This document shows positions 53,645-63,702 of a DNA stretch of 64,000 nt, one piece after another (the first letter of the stretch is position 1; each line of letters opens with the position of its first letter). The notes under the pieces were generated by a model, which was not told the DNA's origin, did not search any database, and saw only the letters and a list, made by a program, of their open reading frames with translations. This DNA is from Primorskyibacter sedentarius (GTDB lineage Bacteria > Pseudomonadota > Alphaproteobacteria > Rhodobacterales > Rhodobacteraceae), in contig NZ_SLZU01000007.1 in assembly GCF_004342065.1 (NCBI RefSeq), forward strand, positions 124,001 to 188,000. Reading direction: 5' to 3'. A program made the position numbers and the translations under genes.

Positions 53645-56377
53645 TCAGCGCTCCTGTTTGTGCAAAAGCAGGATGGCCGCAGTCACGAAAAGCACGGCAA
53701 AGCCTGCAAGGGCCACGTGGTTCTGCCAAAGCTCGGCAAATCCCAGATCCTTGGTGAACGTGCCGATGCTGATCTGCTGATACCAGGCGGCCGGAAAGCT
53801 TAGCCCCAACAGACGCCCCCCGCCCGAGAGCGAGGATGTGGGAACGAACAGCCCGGAAAAGTTGACCGCCGGGATGATGGCGATAATCGCGGTGGCAAAC
53901 GTTGCTGCGACCTGCGTTTTCGTGAAGGTCGAGACCAGAATGCCAAAGCCGGTCGTCGCCAGAACATAGATCAGCGTGCCCATCAGCAAGGCCGCCCACG
54001 ACCCCTTGATGGGCACCTGAAAGACGCCGTACGCGATGGCCAGCAGCGTCAGGAAACTGAGACTGGCGATCACGACATAAGGCAGTTGCTTGCCCAGAAT
54101 GAATTCTGTCCGGGTGACGGGGGTCGAGTGGAAATTGGCGATGGAGCCGGTTTCCTTTTCGCGCACAACCCCCATCGCCGCCATCATCGAGGGGATCAGC
54201 ACGAGCATCATCATGATCACGGACGGGACCATCGCAAAGACGCTTTCGAAGGATTGGTTGTAGCGGTATCTGGTCACGACATCCGCGCCGCCCGAATCCG
54301 GCACCTCTCCGTAGGTTCGGCGCATCTGTTCCTGCATGTAGGACAGCGCGAGCCCCTGGATATAGCCGCGCGCCGTTTCCGCGCGAAACGGCATGGCGGC
54401 GTCTATCGCAATCCGAACTTCCGGGTATTCATCACGCAGCAGCATCCGTCCGAAGCCCGGCGGGATGTCGATTGCCAGCGTGATCTCTCCCGCGCGCATC
54501 CGGTCTGCCAGTTCTTCGGTGCTGGTCGCTGGCGGCTGTTCCAGAAAATAGCGCGAGCCGGAGAATGCCTCCAGAAGCTCGCGGCTCTCCGCGCTTTGGT
54601 CCCGGTCCGAAACGGCATAGGGCAGCTCGTCCACGTCGAAGGAAATGCCGTAGCCGAAAGTCAGCATCAGGATCACCGGCCCGAGAAACGCGAAGGTCAG
54701 CCGCAGGGGATCGCGCAGAATTTCCATCGTTTCGCGCAAGGCAAAGGCCCACATCCGCGCGAGGTTGAACATGGGCTGGCGCCTTTGCACCGGCAGCTCT
54801 GTCGGAATTGGCTCGTGCGTCTTTGCCTGCGACGGTGAAGGGTCGGACCCGTTTGCCTCCCGCAAATAGCTGACAAACGCGTCGTTGAGATTTTGGGCCT
54901 GCTTGCGCGCGATGATCTCCTCAGGGGCACCGACGACCAGAACGCGCCCCGCATGCATGAGCGAAATGCGATCGCATCGTTCGGCCTCGTTCATGAAATG
55001 GGTTGATACGAAGATCGTGACGCCCTGATCGCGCGACAGCCCCACAAGATGCTGCCAGAACGCGTCGCGCGCAACAGGGTCAACCCCGGAGGTCGGCTCA
55101 TCCAGGATCAGCACTTCGGGCGAGTGGATGACGGCGACGGCCAGCTGCAATCGCTGGCGAATGCCAAGAGGCAGCGCGTCGGGCCGCTGCTCTGCCACCT
55201 CGGATAGCTCGAACTGGTCCAGCACTTCACCGATACGGCCCTGCCGGTCCTGCGCCGGGATCTGGTAGAGGTCCGCGTGCAGATCAAGGTTCTGCCGCAC
55301 GGTCAGTTCGGTGTAGAGCGAGAAGGATTGCGACATATAGCCAACACGCTGGCGGGTGCGCATATCGTCTGCATCCAGCGGCGCGCCGAACAGCAGCGCC
55401 TTGCCACTGCTTGCGGGCAAAAGCCCGGTCAGCATCTTCATGGTTGTGGTCTTGCCGCAGCCATTCGAGCCGAGAAACCCGAAGATCTCGCCGCGCGCGA
55501 TGTCGAAATCCACGTTATCAACGGCCACGAAATCGCCGAACTTGCGGGTCAGCGCGATCGCCTGAACGGCAGGCTCCTCTTGGCTTGGCACAAAGGGTGG
55601 CACGACAACATCGCGATGCCCCGCCCGGACAGCCTCTGGCAACAGGGTGATAAACGCCTTTTCCAACGTGTCCTGCCCGGCCTTTTGGCGCACCTCAGAC
55701 GGCGTCCCCGTCGCGATAACCTTTCCGTCCGACATGGCCGCCAGCCAGTCAAAGCGCTCTGCCTCTTCCATATAGGCCGTGGCGACGATGACGCTCATAT
55801 TCGGCCGATCCGCACGGATATGGTCTATCAGATCCCAGAATTGCTGCCGCGACAGCGGATCCACCCCGGTGGTCGGCTCGTCCAGGATCAGCAGGTCAGG
55901 ATCATGTATCAGCGCCGAACACAGCGACAGCTTCTGCTTCATGCCACCCGACAGCTTGCCCGCCGGACGGTCCGGAAACGGATCAAGACCGGTGGCTTGC
56001 AGCAGGGTATCGATGCGCCTTTGCCGTTCCGCCGCGCCTTGCGCAAAAAGCCTGCCGAAAAAGTCGAGGTTTTCAGTGACCGTCAGGGTGGGATAAAGGT
56101 TCTTCCCAAGCCCCTGAGGCATATAGGCGATGCGGTTGTTGCATGCTTTCAGATGTTGGCGGTCACGGATATTGCCCCCCAACACTTGCAAATCCCCGGT
56201 CTGCATCCTGCGCACCCCGGCAGAGAGCGCCAGAAGAGTGGATTTCCCGACCCCGTCAGGACCGATCACCCCGGCCATGCATCCGGCCGGGATATCCAGA
56301 CTTACATCCTCCAGCGCAATGGTCGCGCCGTAGCGATGCGCCACATTTGAAAGGCGGACGACCGGGGTATTGTTCAT
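53645..56377 (-). CDS. RbbA/YhiH-like ABC exporter: two ATPase domains plus permease
   Basis: The 910-residue protein has two ATPase domains and a C-terminal ABC-2 membrane domain. ATPase 1: Walker A GPDGVGKSTLLA (39-50), signature LSGGMKQKLSLCSAL. ATPase 2 (from about 275): Walker A GSNGCGKTTTMKML, signature variant PLGIRQRLQLAVAV and LILDEPTSGVDP. The membrane part starts near 545. E. coli RbbA is reported to associate with ribosomes, but the neighbours (HlyD adaptor and a second permease) suggest multidrug-type export here. It overlaps the adaptor gene by 4 bases. Confidence 0.92.
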   Translation of the reverse strand: MNNTPVVRLSNVAHRYGATIALEDVSLDIPAGCMAGVIGPDGVGKSTLLALSAGVRRMQTGDLQVLGGNIRDRQHLKACNNRIAYMPQGLGKNLYPTLTVTENLDFFGRLFAQGAAERQRRIDTLLQATGLDPFPDRPAGKLSGGMKQKLSLCSALIHDPDLLILDEPTTGVDPLSRQQFWDLIDHIRADRPNMSVIVATAYMEEAERFDWLAAMSDGKVIATGTPSEVRQKAGQDTLEKAFITLLPEAVRAGHRDVVVPPFVPSQEEPAVQAIALTRKFGDFVAVDNVDFDIARGEIFGFLGSNGCGKTTTMKMLTGLLPASSGKALLFGAPLDADDMRTRQRVGYMSQSFSLYTELTVRQNLDLHADLYQIPAQDRQGRIGEVLDQFELSEVAEQRPDALPLGIRQRLQLAVAVIHSPEVLILDEPTSGVDPVARDAFWQHLVGLSRDQGVTIFVSTHFMNEAERCDRISLMHAGRVLVVGAPEEIIARKQAQNLNDAFVSYLREANGSDPSPSQAKTHEPIPTELPVQRRQPMFNLARMWAFALRETMEILRDPLRLTFAFLGPVILMLTFGYGISFDVDELPYAVSDRDQSAESRELLEAFSGSRYFLEQPPATSTEELADRMRAGEITLAIDIPPGFGRMLLRDEYPEVRIAIDAAMPFRAETARGYIQGLALSYMQEQMRRTYGEVPDSGGADVVTRYRYNQSFESVFAMVPSVIMMMLVLIPSMMAAMGVVREKETGSIANFHSTPVTRTEFILGKQLPYVVIASLSFLTLLAIAYGVFQVPIKGSWAALLMGTLIYVLATTGFGILVSTFTKTQVAATFATAIIAIIPAVNFSGLFVPTSSLSGGGRLLGLSFPAAWYQQISIGTFTKDLGFAELWQNHVALAGFAVLFVTAAILLLHKQER

Positions 56378-57354
56378 TGCGGCAGCTTCACCGCAAGGTC
56401 TTGCGGCCACGCGATCGACTTGTCGACACGGACATAGCCGACCCCCGGCACCCCTGCCCGCGCCTGTTCCTGATATTCCTTCAACAGCTCCGGCGCGATG
56501 GTCAGCTTGACCCGGAACATCAGCTGGTCCCGCTCTTCCTGGGTTTCGACGGATTTCGGCGTGAACTGGGCAGAGCTTGCAACGAAGGTGACAGTGGCCG
56601 GAATGACGTAGTCGGGGATCGCATCAAGAATGATCCGCGCCTCGTCGCCAATGGACAATCGCGCGGCATCCCGCGTGGGCAGGAAGATCGACATGTACAT
56701 GTCGGCAAGATCCGTCAGGGTCACGACCCGCCCACCGGCAGCCAGGACTTCGCCGGCATGCGCCAGAACATATTGCACGCGCCCGTCCCGTGGTGCGGAC
56801 AGTTGCGCGTCGTCGATCAGGCTTTGCAAGCGCTCAACCGAAGCTTCAGCCGCCCCGATATTGGCCTCTGCCAAAGGGATACCTGCCTCTGCCGCAGCCA
56901 GGGCGGCCTGCGCGGTGTCGAATGCAGTGCGCTGCGCGTCCAGCTGTGCTTCGCTGTAGAACCCGTCGCTGGCCAGTTTCTGCACCCGTTCGAATTCCGC
57001 CTCTACCGTGGTGAGTTCGGACTGGCGCTGACGCAACAGCGCCTGTGCCTGAAGCTCTTGTTGGCGGGCCTGCACGACCGCCGCCTGCGCGGCGCGCAAC
57101 TGGGCGTCAAGCTCTGTCGTCTCCATCCGGGCGACGATTTGTCCGGCCTCGACCCAGTCACCTTCATCCACGGCCACCTCGGCAACCCGTCCGGCCAGCT
57201 TCGTGGCAACTTCGATCCGCTCCGCTTCGATCCGCCCATTGGAGAATGCGATACCCTCGGGCACCTCTGACGCGACGGAGTTCTGCCACCAAAGCCACCC
57301 GGCCCCACCGAGTGCCACGACGACGACGGCCAGAACCAGCCATTTCCTGTTCAT
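56374..57354 (-). CDS. HlyD-family membrane fusion protein
   Basis: The 326-residue adaptor has one N-terminal anchor (LVLAVVVVALGGAGWLWW, about 6-23), a lipoyl-like half (VATKLAGRVAEVAVDEGDWV), an Ala/Gln/Glu-rich coiled coil (about 80-180) and the second lipoyl half. It links the inner-membrane ABC exporter to the outer membrane. First gene of the minus-strand export operon; divergent from phaC across 208 bases that contain a Fnr-type box. Confidence 0.93.
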   Translation of the reverse strand: MNRKWLVLAVVVVALGGAGWLWWQNSVASEVPEGIAFSNGRIEAERIEVATKLAGRVAEVAVDEGDWVEAGQIVARMETTELDAQLRAAQAAVVQARQQELQAQALLRQRQSELTTVEAEFERVQKLASDGFYSEAQLDAQRTAFDTAQAALAAAEAGIPLAEANIGAAEASVERLQSLIDDAQLSAPRDGRVQYVLAHAGEVLAAGGRVVTLTDLADMYMSIFLPTRDAARLSIGDEARIILDAIPDYVIPATVTFVASSAQFTPKSVETQEERDQLMFRVKLTIAPELLKEYQEQARAGVPGVGYVRVDKSIAWPQDLAVKLPQ

Positions 57355-57451
57355 GATCCGCGCCCCATTAAAGCCACTCCTAATCTTTGAGTCGAACGAC
57401 GACCCGTGGCCGTTCCTCCTTGGCATTTGCCACGCCTTTTCGGTTCGCAGA

Positions 57452-57492
57452 ATGACATACGTCAATTCGCGAACGCGAAATGGCGCTAAAAG
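57452..57492 (+). promoter_or_regulatory. Fnr-type box and -10 upstream of phaC
   Basis: ATGACATACGTCAA (57452-57465) differs from the box before atpD in its first base and the centre; GTCAA is intact on the right and TGAC on the left. TAAAAG at 57487-57492 is a -10-like hexamer with its centre 31 bases from the box centre, as for class II Fnr promoters. The box is almost equidistant from phaC and the export operon, so both could respond. Confidence 0.6.
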
Positions 57493-57562
57493 GTACGCAA
57501 CTTTCAACAACTTCCGCGTTTCACGGGTTGAACGTCTGACGCGCTTGAAAAAGGTACGGAGC

Positions 57563-59410
57563 ATGGCAAATTTGGCCACGGTCGGCGATCTGGATCTGCC
57601 GAAACACAAAGTCTCTGCTGGGGTGCCTGCGATTTTGCCCAAGTCGCCCCGCATAGAGGCGCCCGAACATCCGGTTTCGCATACGCATACGACAATGGAA
57701 CAAGCCCTGGACAAGGGGGTGAAGGCAGGCATTGCCAAGCTGACCGCAGGGCTGTCGCCAATAGCGCTTGCGGCTGCTTATGCGGATTGGACCCTGCATC
57801 TGGCGTCAGCGCCCGGCAAGCAATTGCAATTGTTTGAAAAGGCCGGAAAGAAAGCATGGCGGCTGGCCAGCTATGCCGGGTTTTGCGCAACCCATCCCGA
57901 CACGTCGAAGACCTGCATCGACCCTTTGCCGCAGGACAGGCGGTTCCGAAGTCAGAACTGGCAGAAATGGCCCTATAACCTGTTCTATCAATCCTTTTTG
58001 CTGAACCAGCAATGGTGGCACAACGCGACGACGGGGGTTGAGGGTGTCACGCAGCAGCATGAAAACGTTGTTACTTTTGCCGGGCGTCAGCTTCTTGATG
58101 TCTTCTCGCCGTCGAATTACGTGCTGACCAACCCCGACGTTGTCGAACAAACGATCCGTGAGGGCGGCACGAACCTGCTGCGCGGGTGGCAGAACTACAT
58201 CGACGACGCATCGCGCCTTTATGCCAAGCAGAAACCCGTCGGTGCCGAGGCGTTCGAAGTCGGCCGGAACATGGCGACCTCACCGGGCAAGGTGGTGTTC
58301 CGCAACCGTCTGATCGAGCTGATCCAATACGCCCCCACAACCGACAAGGTACGCCCTGAGCCGATCCTGATCGTGCCGGCCTGGATCATGAAATACTACA
58401 TTCTGGACCTCAGCGAGCATAATTCGCTGGTGCGGTTTCTGACCGGTCAGGGCTTCACCGTCTTCATGATCTCGTGGAAAAACCCCGATCAGGGTGACCG
58501 CGATCTGGGGATGGATGACTACCTGTCCCTCGGTGTGATGGACGCGCTTGATGCCGCCACGGCCATCACGGACAGCGAAACGGTGCATGCGATCGGCTAT
58601 TGTCTGGGCGGCACATTACTGTCGATTGCCGCGTCGGCCATGGCCCGCGAGGGTGACAAACGGATGGGAACCATAACACTTCTGGCCGCCCAGACGGATT
58701 TCACCGAACCGGGAGAGTTGCAGCTTTTCATCAATGACAGCCAGCTTGCCTTTCTCGAAGACATGATGTGGGACCAGGGCTATCTGGACACAACCCAGAT
58801 GGCCGGCGCGTTTCAACTTCTGCGCTCGAACGATCTGATCTGGTCGCGGATCGTCCACGATTATCTGATGGGCGAACGGACCCCGATGATTGATCTGATG
58901 GCGTGGAACGCCGATGCGACGCGCATGCCCTACCGGATGCATTCGGAATATCTGCGGCGGCTGTTCCTGAACAACGATCTGGCCGAAGGGCGGTATCATG
59001 TCGGCGACCGGCCGGTGACGATTTCCGATATCCGGGCGCCGGTGTTCATGGTGGGAACAGAGCGGGACCATGTGGCGCCGTGGCGGTCGGTCTACAAATT
59101 CAACCTGCTCTGCGACACGGATGTGACTTTTGTGCTGACGAGCGGCGGCCATAATGCCGGGATCGTTTCGGAACCGGGCCATCCCCACCGGCATTACCGC
59201 ATCGCGACGCTGGCCAAAGACGCCCCCTATTTCGACCCGGATCGCTGGATGGCGCAGGTCGACCCGGTCGATGGCTCGTGGTGGCCCGCACTTTCGGACT
59301 GGCTTGGGAAACACTCGGGCGCAGCGGCCACTCCACCCCCGCTTGCACCCAAAGACAAAGGGTATCCGCCGCTTTGCGACGCGCCCGGCACCTATGTGTA
59401 TCAGGAGTAG
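57563..59410 (+). CDS. phaC: class I poly(3-hydroxyalkanoate) synthase
   Basis: The 615-residue synthase polymerises 3-hydroxyacyl-CoA into storage granules. The catalytic triad is visible: Cys347 in the lipase-like box GYCLGGTLLSIA, Asp502 in VGTERDHVAPW and His530 in SGGHNAGIVSEPGH. The N-terminal PhaC_N region covers about 85-255. I start at ATG 57563; the frame stays open 120 codons upstream without resembling the family. A full set of precursor genes (fabI, phaA, phaB and the MaoC-Pta fusion) follows on the same strand. Confidence 0.95.
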   Translation: MANLATVGDLDLPKHKVSAGVPAILPKSPRIEAPEHPVSHTHTTMEQALDKGVKAGIAKLTAGLSPIALAAAYADWTLHLASAPGKQLQLFEKAGKKAWRLASYAGFCATHPDTSKTCIDPLPQDRRFRSQNWQKWPYNLFYQSFLLNQQWWHNATTGVEGVTQQHENVVTFAGRQLLDVFSPSNYVLTNPDVVEQTIREGGTNLLRGWQNYIDDASRLYAKQKPVGAEAFEVGRNMATSPGKVVFRNRLIELIQYAPTTDKVRPEPILIVPAWIMKYYILDLSEHNSLVRFLTGQGFTVFMISWKNPDQGDRDLGMDDYLSLGVMDALDAATAITDSETVHAIGYCLGGTLLSIAASAMAREGDKRMGTITLLAAQTDFTEPGELQLFINDSQLAFLEDMMWDQGYLDTTQMAGAFQLLRSNDLIWSRIVHDYLMGERTPMIDLMAWNADATRMPYRMHSEYLRRLFLNNDLAEGRYHVGDRPVTISDIRAPVFMVGTERDHVAPWRSVYKFNLLCDTDVTFVLTSGGHNAGIVSEPGHPHRHYRIATLAKDAPYFDPDRWMAQVDPVDGSWWPALSDWLGKHSGAAATPPPLAPKDKGYPPLCDAPGTYVYQE

Positions 59411-59416
59411 AATTCG

Positions 59417-60187
59417 ATGCTGGACGATTTGTTGAAAGGCAAGCGCGGGCTGGTCGTGGGGATCGCGAACGAGCATTCCATCGCGGCAGGATGCGCCAAG
59501 GCCATGAGCGCCGCCGGGGCAGAACTGGCGGTCACATATGGGCATGAAAAGGCAAAACCTTTTGTCGAACCGGTCGTGTCAGACCTGAATGCGCCGATTT
59601 TCATGCCCATGGATGTCGAGGTCGATGGCCAGATGGAAGCCGTGTTTGACAAGATCACGCGTGACTGGGGCAATCTCGACTTTGTCCTGCACTCGATCGC
59701 CTATTGCAACCGTGAAGATCTGCATGGTCCCGTGTCCCAATGTTCAAAGGCCGGGTTCGCGCAGGCCATGGACATATCCGTCCATTCCCTGATCCGCATG
59801 ACCCGCCTTGCAATCCCGCTGATGCCGGAAGGCGGCAGTATCCTGACCCTGAGCTACTACGGCGCGGAAAAGGTTGTTGATCATTACAACATCATGGGGC
59901 CGGTGAAGTCAGCGCTTGAAGGCACGATGCGGTATCTCGCGGCAGAGCTGGGGCCCAAGCAGATACGGGTCAACGCCATTTCGCCCGGTCCGCTGCATAC
60001 GCGCGCCGGGTCCGGGATCGATCACTTCGACGAACTGATCGACGCCGCGCGCCAGCAAGCGCCGCAACGAAGCCTCGTAAGCATTGATGACGTGGGGCAA
60101 ATGGCTGTCGGCCTGGTGAGCGACCTGTCGCGCAAAGTGACGGGCAACACATCATATGTCGACGCCGGTTACCACGTGCTGGCGTAA
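59417..60187 (+). CDS. fabI: FabI-type enoyl-acyl carrier protein reductase
   Basis: The 256-residue SDR enzyme has the FabI glycine motif KRGLVVGIANEHSIAAGCAK (about 9-28), HSIAYCNREDLHGP and the active-site Tyr and Lys in a Y-x6-K spacing (YNIMGPVK, about 156-163). It reduces enoyl-ACP with NADH; it starts 6 bases after phaC. Presence in a PHA operon suggests a second, pathway-linked copy rather than the housekeeping enzyme, which is inference. Confidence 0.92.
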   Translation: MLDDLLKGKRGLVVGIANEHSIAAGCAKAMSAAGAELAVTYGHEKAKPFVEPVVSDLNAPIFMPMDVEVDGQMEAVFDKITRDWGNLDFVLHSIAYCNREDLHGPVSQCSKAGFAQAMDISVHSLIRMTRLAIPLMPEGGSILTLSYYGAEKVVDHYNIMGPVKSALEGTMRYLAAELGPKQIRVNAISPGPLHTRAGSGIDHFDELIDAARQQAPQRSLVSIDDVGQMAVGLVSDLSRKVTGNTSYVDAGYHVLA

Positions 60188-60216
60188 CTGGATCGCAAGA
60201 CAGAAGGACATCCAAA

Positions 60217-61404
60217 ATGACCAAAGCCGAAGTCGTAATCTGCGCACCGATCCGAACGGCCATTGGCACCTATGGCGGCACGCTCAAGGAGACCCCGGCG
60301 CCCAGCCTCGGGGCCGCTGCCATCCGGGCCAGCCTGTCAGCCGCCGGGCTGACCGGCGCGGATATAGACACCGTCGTGATGGGCCAGGTGGTTCAGGCCG
60401 GTGCAAAAATGAACCCCGCCCGACAGGCATCCATCAATGGTGGCCTGCCTGTTGAGGTCCCTGCGATGACGGTCAACCGGGTCTGCGGATCCGGGGCGCA
60501 GGCCATCGCATCGGCCGCGCAGGAAGTGTGGCTTGGCAATATCAAGGCCGCCGTGGCGGGCGGCATGGAGAATATGGACAAGGCCCCCTATCTGCTGGGC
60601 GGTGGTCGGTGGGGCTACCGCATGGGAACGGCGGAGATCTATGACAGCATGCTGCGCGACGGGCTCAACGACGCGTTCTCAAACGAGCATTCGGGCTGGC
60701 ATACCGAGGATCTGGTGGCGAAGTTCCAGATCACCCGCGAAGATCAGGACGCATGGGCGCTTCGGTCGCAGCAGCGTTTTGCCAAGGCGCAAGCCGCAGG
60801 GCTGTTCGAGGATGAGATCGCACCGTTCGAGATCAAGACCCGCAAAGGCGCGACGATCTTTGCCAGGGACGAACACAATCGCCCCGACACGACCCCAGAG
60901 TCGCTGGCGAAACTGAAGCCCGCATTCCGCAAGGATGGCACGATCACCGCCGGTAACGCGCCGGGCCTCAACAGCGCAGGCGCCGCGATGGTGGTGGCCG
61001 AGCGTGGCTGGGCAGAGATGCAGGGCGCCGAGCCGCTTGTCCGCCTTGTGTCCTATGGCATCGGTGCGGTCGAGCCCGGCATGTTCGGGCTGGGCCCCGT
61101 CCCTGCCGTGCGTCAGGCGCTGGAGCGCGCGGGCTGGGGTATTGCCGATCTTGACCGGGTAGAAATCAACGAGGCTTTCGCGGCCATCGCGCTCGCGGTG
61201 ATGCGGGAGCTTGAGCTCCCCGAAGACGTGGTCAACGTCGAAGGCGGCGCAATCGCCCACGGGCATCCCATCGGTGCGACCGGTGCGATCCTGACCACGC
61301 GCCTCATCCATTCGATGAAACGCGACGGCATTCGCCGGGGTGTCGTCACCCTGTGCATCGGCGGCGGTCAGGGGATCGCTCTTGCATTGGAGGCAATCAA
61401 TTGA
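60217..61404 (+). CDS. phaA: acetyl-CoA acetyltransferase
   Basis: The 395-residue thiolase condenses two acetyl-CoA to acetoacetyl-CoA. Active-site Cys is in [18 protein letters not shown] (about 88), with [27 protein letters not shown] (about 344-358) and the C-terminal Cys in [13 protein letters not shown]. Located between fabI and phaB, it supplies PHB synthesis. The beta-ketoadipyl thiolase at 27000 is clearly distinct. Confidence 0.94.
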   Translation: MTKAEVVICAPIRTAIGTYGGTLKETPAPSLGAAAIRASLSAAGLTGADIDTVVMGQVVQAGAKMNPARQASINGGLPVEVPAMTVNRVCGSGAQAIASAAQEVWLGNIKAAVAGGMENMDKAPYLLGGGRWGYRMGTAEIYDSMLRDGLNDAFSNEHSGWHTEDLVAKFQITREDQDAWALRSQQRFAKAQAAGLFEDEIAPFEIKTRKGATIFARDEHNRPDTTPESLAKLKPAFRKDGTITAGNAPGLNSAGAAMVVAERGWAEMQGAEPLVRLVSYGIGAVEPGMFGLGPVPAVRQALERAGWGIADLDRVEINEAFAAIALAVMRELELPEDVVNVEGGAIAHGHPIGATGAILTTRLIHSMKRDGIRRGVVTLCIGGGQGIALALEAIN

Positions 61405-61435
61405 ACGCTCAACCCTATTTCAGGAGGTCTGACAG

Positions 61436-62158
61436 ATGACCAGAATCGCGCTTGTTACAGGTGGCACCAGAGGGTTGGGCGCGGCCGCGTCCAAGGCTCT
61501 CAAGGCGCAGGGCTGCAAGGTCGCAGCGGTCTATCACGGCAATACCGAAGCGGCCGACGCCTTCACCGCCGAAACGGGCATCAGCACGTTCAAATGGGAC
61601 GTTTCGGACTTCGAGGCTTGCCGCGATGGGGTCGCCAAGGTTGAAGAACAGCTTGGGCCAATCGACATTCTTGTGAACAATGCTGGCATCACCCGCGATG
61701 CCACGCTGCATCATATGAGCGCCGAACAGTGGTCGGCTGTCATCAACACCAATCTCGGATCGGTGTTCAACATGTGCCGTAGCGTGGTACCGGGCATGCG
61801 GGATCGGAGCTTTGGCCGCATCGTCAACGTGTCCTCGATCAACGGGCTGAAGGGGCAGTTCGGCCAAACCAACTATTCCGCAGCCAAGGCCGGGATCATC
61901 GGTTTCAGCAAGGCTCTGGCACTGGAGACAGCGGCCAAGGGGATCACCGTCAACGCGGTCGCGCCCGGATATTGCGACACGGACATGGTCGCGGCAGTGC
62001 CGGATGACATCCTCAAGCAGATCGTTGCAGCAACCCCTGTGGGCCGCCTTGGCCGACCGGCGGACATTGCCCGCGCCATTGCCTTTCTGGCCAGCGACGA
62101 CGCCGATTTCATCACCGGCGCCACGCTGAGCGTGAATGGCGGCGAATACATGGCGTGA
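61436..62158 (+). CDS. phaB: acetoacetyl-CoA reductase
   Basis: The 240-residue SDR protein reduces acetoacetyl-CoA to (R)-3-hydroxybutyryl-CoA, the PhaC substrate. The N-terminus ALVTGGTRGLGAAASKALKA is the cofactor motif, NNAGITRDATLHHMS follows, and the active-site Tyr-x3-Lys is TNYSAAKAGI. Start at 61436 follows AGGAGG. It closes the phaC-fabI-phaA-phaB series. Confidence 0.94.
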   Translation: MTRIALVTGGTRGLGAAASKALKAQGCKVAAVYHGNTEAADAFTAETGISTFKWDVSDFEACRDGVAKVEEQLGPIDILVNNAGITRDATLHHMSAEQWSAVINTNLGSVFNMCRSVVPGMRDRSFGRIVNVSSINGLKGQFGQTNYSAAKAGIIGFSKALALETAAKGITVNAVAPGYCDTDMVAAVPDDILKQIVAATPVGRLGRPADIARAIAFLASDDADFITGATLSVNGGEYMA

Positions 62159-62271
62159 CGCCTTGGATGCGACAAGAACCGAAATGAGCAACGCAACTGC
62201 GATCTTGAGAATCACGATCATGCTGCGATTGCCGGGGGCTGAAAGCCGCCGCGAAAAGAGGGCCTCACGAA

Positions 62272-63669
62272 ATGCAATTCATCGAGAACAAGACCTTCGA
62301 TGAGATCCGGATCGGCGACAGTGCAGAACTGACCCGCACGCTATCGTCGCAGGATATCGAACTTTTCGCCGTCATGTCCGGGGATGTGAACCCGGCCCAT
62401 GTCGACGAGGAATTCGCCCGGTCCGACATGTTCCACAAGGTGATCGCCCATGGCATGTGGGGGGGTGCGCTGGTGTCGGCGGTGCTGGGCACGCAACTGC
62501 CCGGCCCGGGAACGATTTACCTAAATCAGAACTTCAGCTTTCGGCGGCCGGTCGGGCTGGGCGACACGGTTACCGTCCGGGTCACCGTCAAGGACAAGGA
62601 GGCGGAGCATCACCACGTCACACTTGACTGCCTTTGCCTGAACCAAAGCGGCGAAACCGTGATCGAGGGGCAGGCTCTGGTCATCGCCCCCACCGCGAAA
62701 GTGCGTCGCCCGCGCGTCAATTTGCCAGAGGTTCACCTGCACGAACGCGGCGAACGGTTCCGCGATCTGATCAAGGCGACAGCGCCGCTTCCTGCGGTCC
62801 CCACGGCGGTCGTTCACCCCTGTGATGCGCTGTCGCTGCAAGGGGCGCTTGACGCGGGATCGCAAGGGATCATCGTTCCGGTCCTTGTCGGCCCCCGGGC
62901 CAAGATCGAAGCCACGGCCAGGGAAATCGGCCGTGATCTGACCGGAACAGAGGTTATCGACACGCCCCATAGCCACGCCGCTGCCCGAAAAGCAGTGGAG
63001 CTTGCGCGGGCGGGCAAGGTGAGCATGCTGATGAAGGGCAAGCTCCACACGGATGAACTTCTGGAACCTGTCGTCGATGGCCAGACCGGCCTGCGGACCG
63101 AACGGCGCATCAGCCATGTCTTCGCGCTGGACGTGCCCAACTACCCCAAGCCGTTGCTGATCAGCGACGCCGCCGTCAACATCTTCCCTAATCTGCAAGA
63201 CAAGCGCGACATCGTTCAGAACGCCATCGACCTCGGACACGCGCTTGGCATCTCGCTTCCGAAAGTGGCTCTTCTCTCCGCTGTTGAAACCGTCACGCCG
63301 ACCATCCCCTCGACGGTGGATGCCGCCGCGCTGTGCAAGATGGCAAGCCGCGGACAGATCACGGGCGGTCTGCTGGATGGGCCGCTGGCCTTCGACAATG
63401 CCGTCTCGCGGTCGGCGGCAGAGACCAAGGGCATTGTCTCTGACGTGGCAGGTGATGCCGATATCCTGATCGTTCCGGATCTGGAGGTCGGGAACATGAT
63501 TGCAAAACAGCTGGTCTATCTCGCCGGTGCAGACGCGGCGGGGCTCGTCCTCGGCACGCGCGTTCCGATCGTCCTGACCAGCCGATCCGATGGCGTGATG
63601 GCGCGCCTGGCCTCGGCGGCAATGGCTCAGCTCTACGTTCATCGCCGCGCAAAGGAGATCAAGGTGTGA
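62272..63669 (+). CDS. MaoC hydratase-phosphate acetyl/butyryltransferase fusion
   Basis: The 465-residue protein joins an N-terminal MaoC hotdog domain (about 1-140: FAVMSGDVNPAHVDEEFA, VIAHGMWGGAL with the catalytic Asp/His pattern) to a PTA_PTB domain (about 165-460: HPCDALSLQGALDAGSQGII, VSMLMKGKLHTDELL). The first part may hydrate crotonyl-CoA; the second exchanges acyl-CoA with acyl-phosphate. A kinase (ackA or buk) that would make ATP from the product is not in the window and may lie just beyond the right edge. It follows phaB after 113 bases. Confidence 0.9.
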   Translation: MQFIENKTFDEIRIGDSAELTRTLSSQDIELFAVMSGDVNPAHVDEEFARSDMFHKVIAHGMWGGALVSAVLGTQLPGPGTIYLNQNFSFRRPVGLGDTVTVRVTVKDKEAEHHHVTLDCLCLNQSGETVIEGQALVIAPTAKVRRPRVNLPEVHLHERGERFRDLIKATAPLPAVPTAVVHPCDALSLQGALDAGSQGIIVPVLVGPRAKIEATAREIGRDLTGTEVIDTPHSHAAARKAVELARAGKVSMLMKGKLHTDELLEPVVDGQTGLRTERRISHVFALDVPNYPKPLLISDAAVNIFPNLQDKRDIVQNAIDLGHALGISLPKVALLSAVETVTPTIPSTVDAAALCKMASRGQITGGLLDGPLAFDNAVSRSAAETKGIVSDVAGDADILIVPDLEVGNMIAKQLVYLAGADAAGLVLGTRVPIVLTSRSDGVMARLASAAMAQLYVHRRAKEIKV

Positions 63670-63702
63670 CCGGGCTAAGATCGGCGGCTGAAAGCCGGGC
63701 CC

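Noticed and set aside
62236-63697. GGCTGAAAGCC hairpin occurring at about 62237 and again near 63686
   Set aside because: Two short copies only; too small to call a repeat family.
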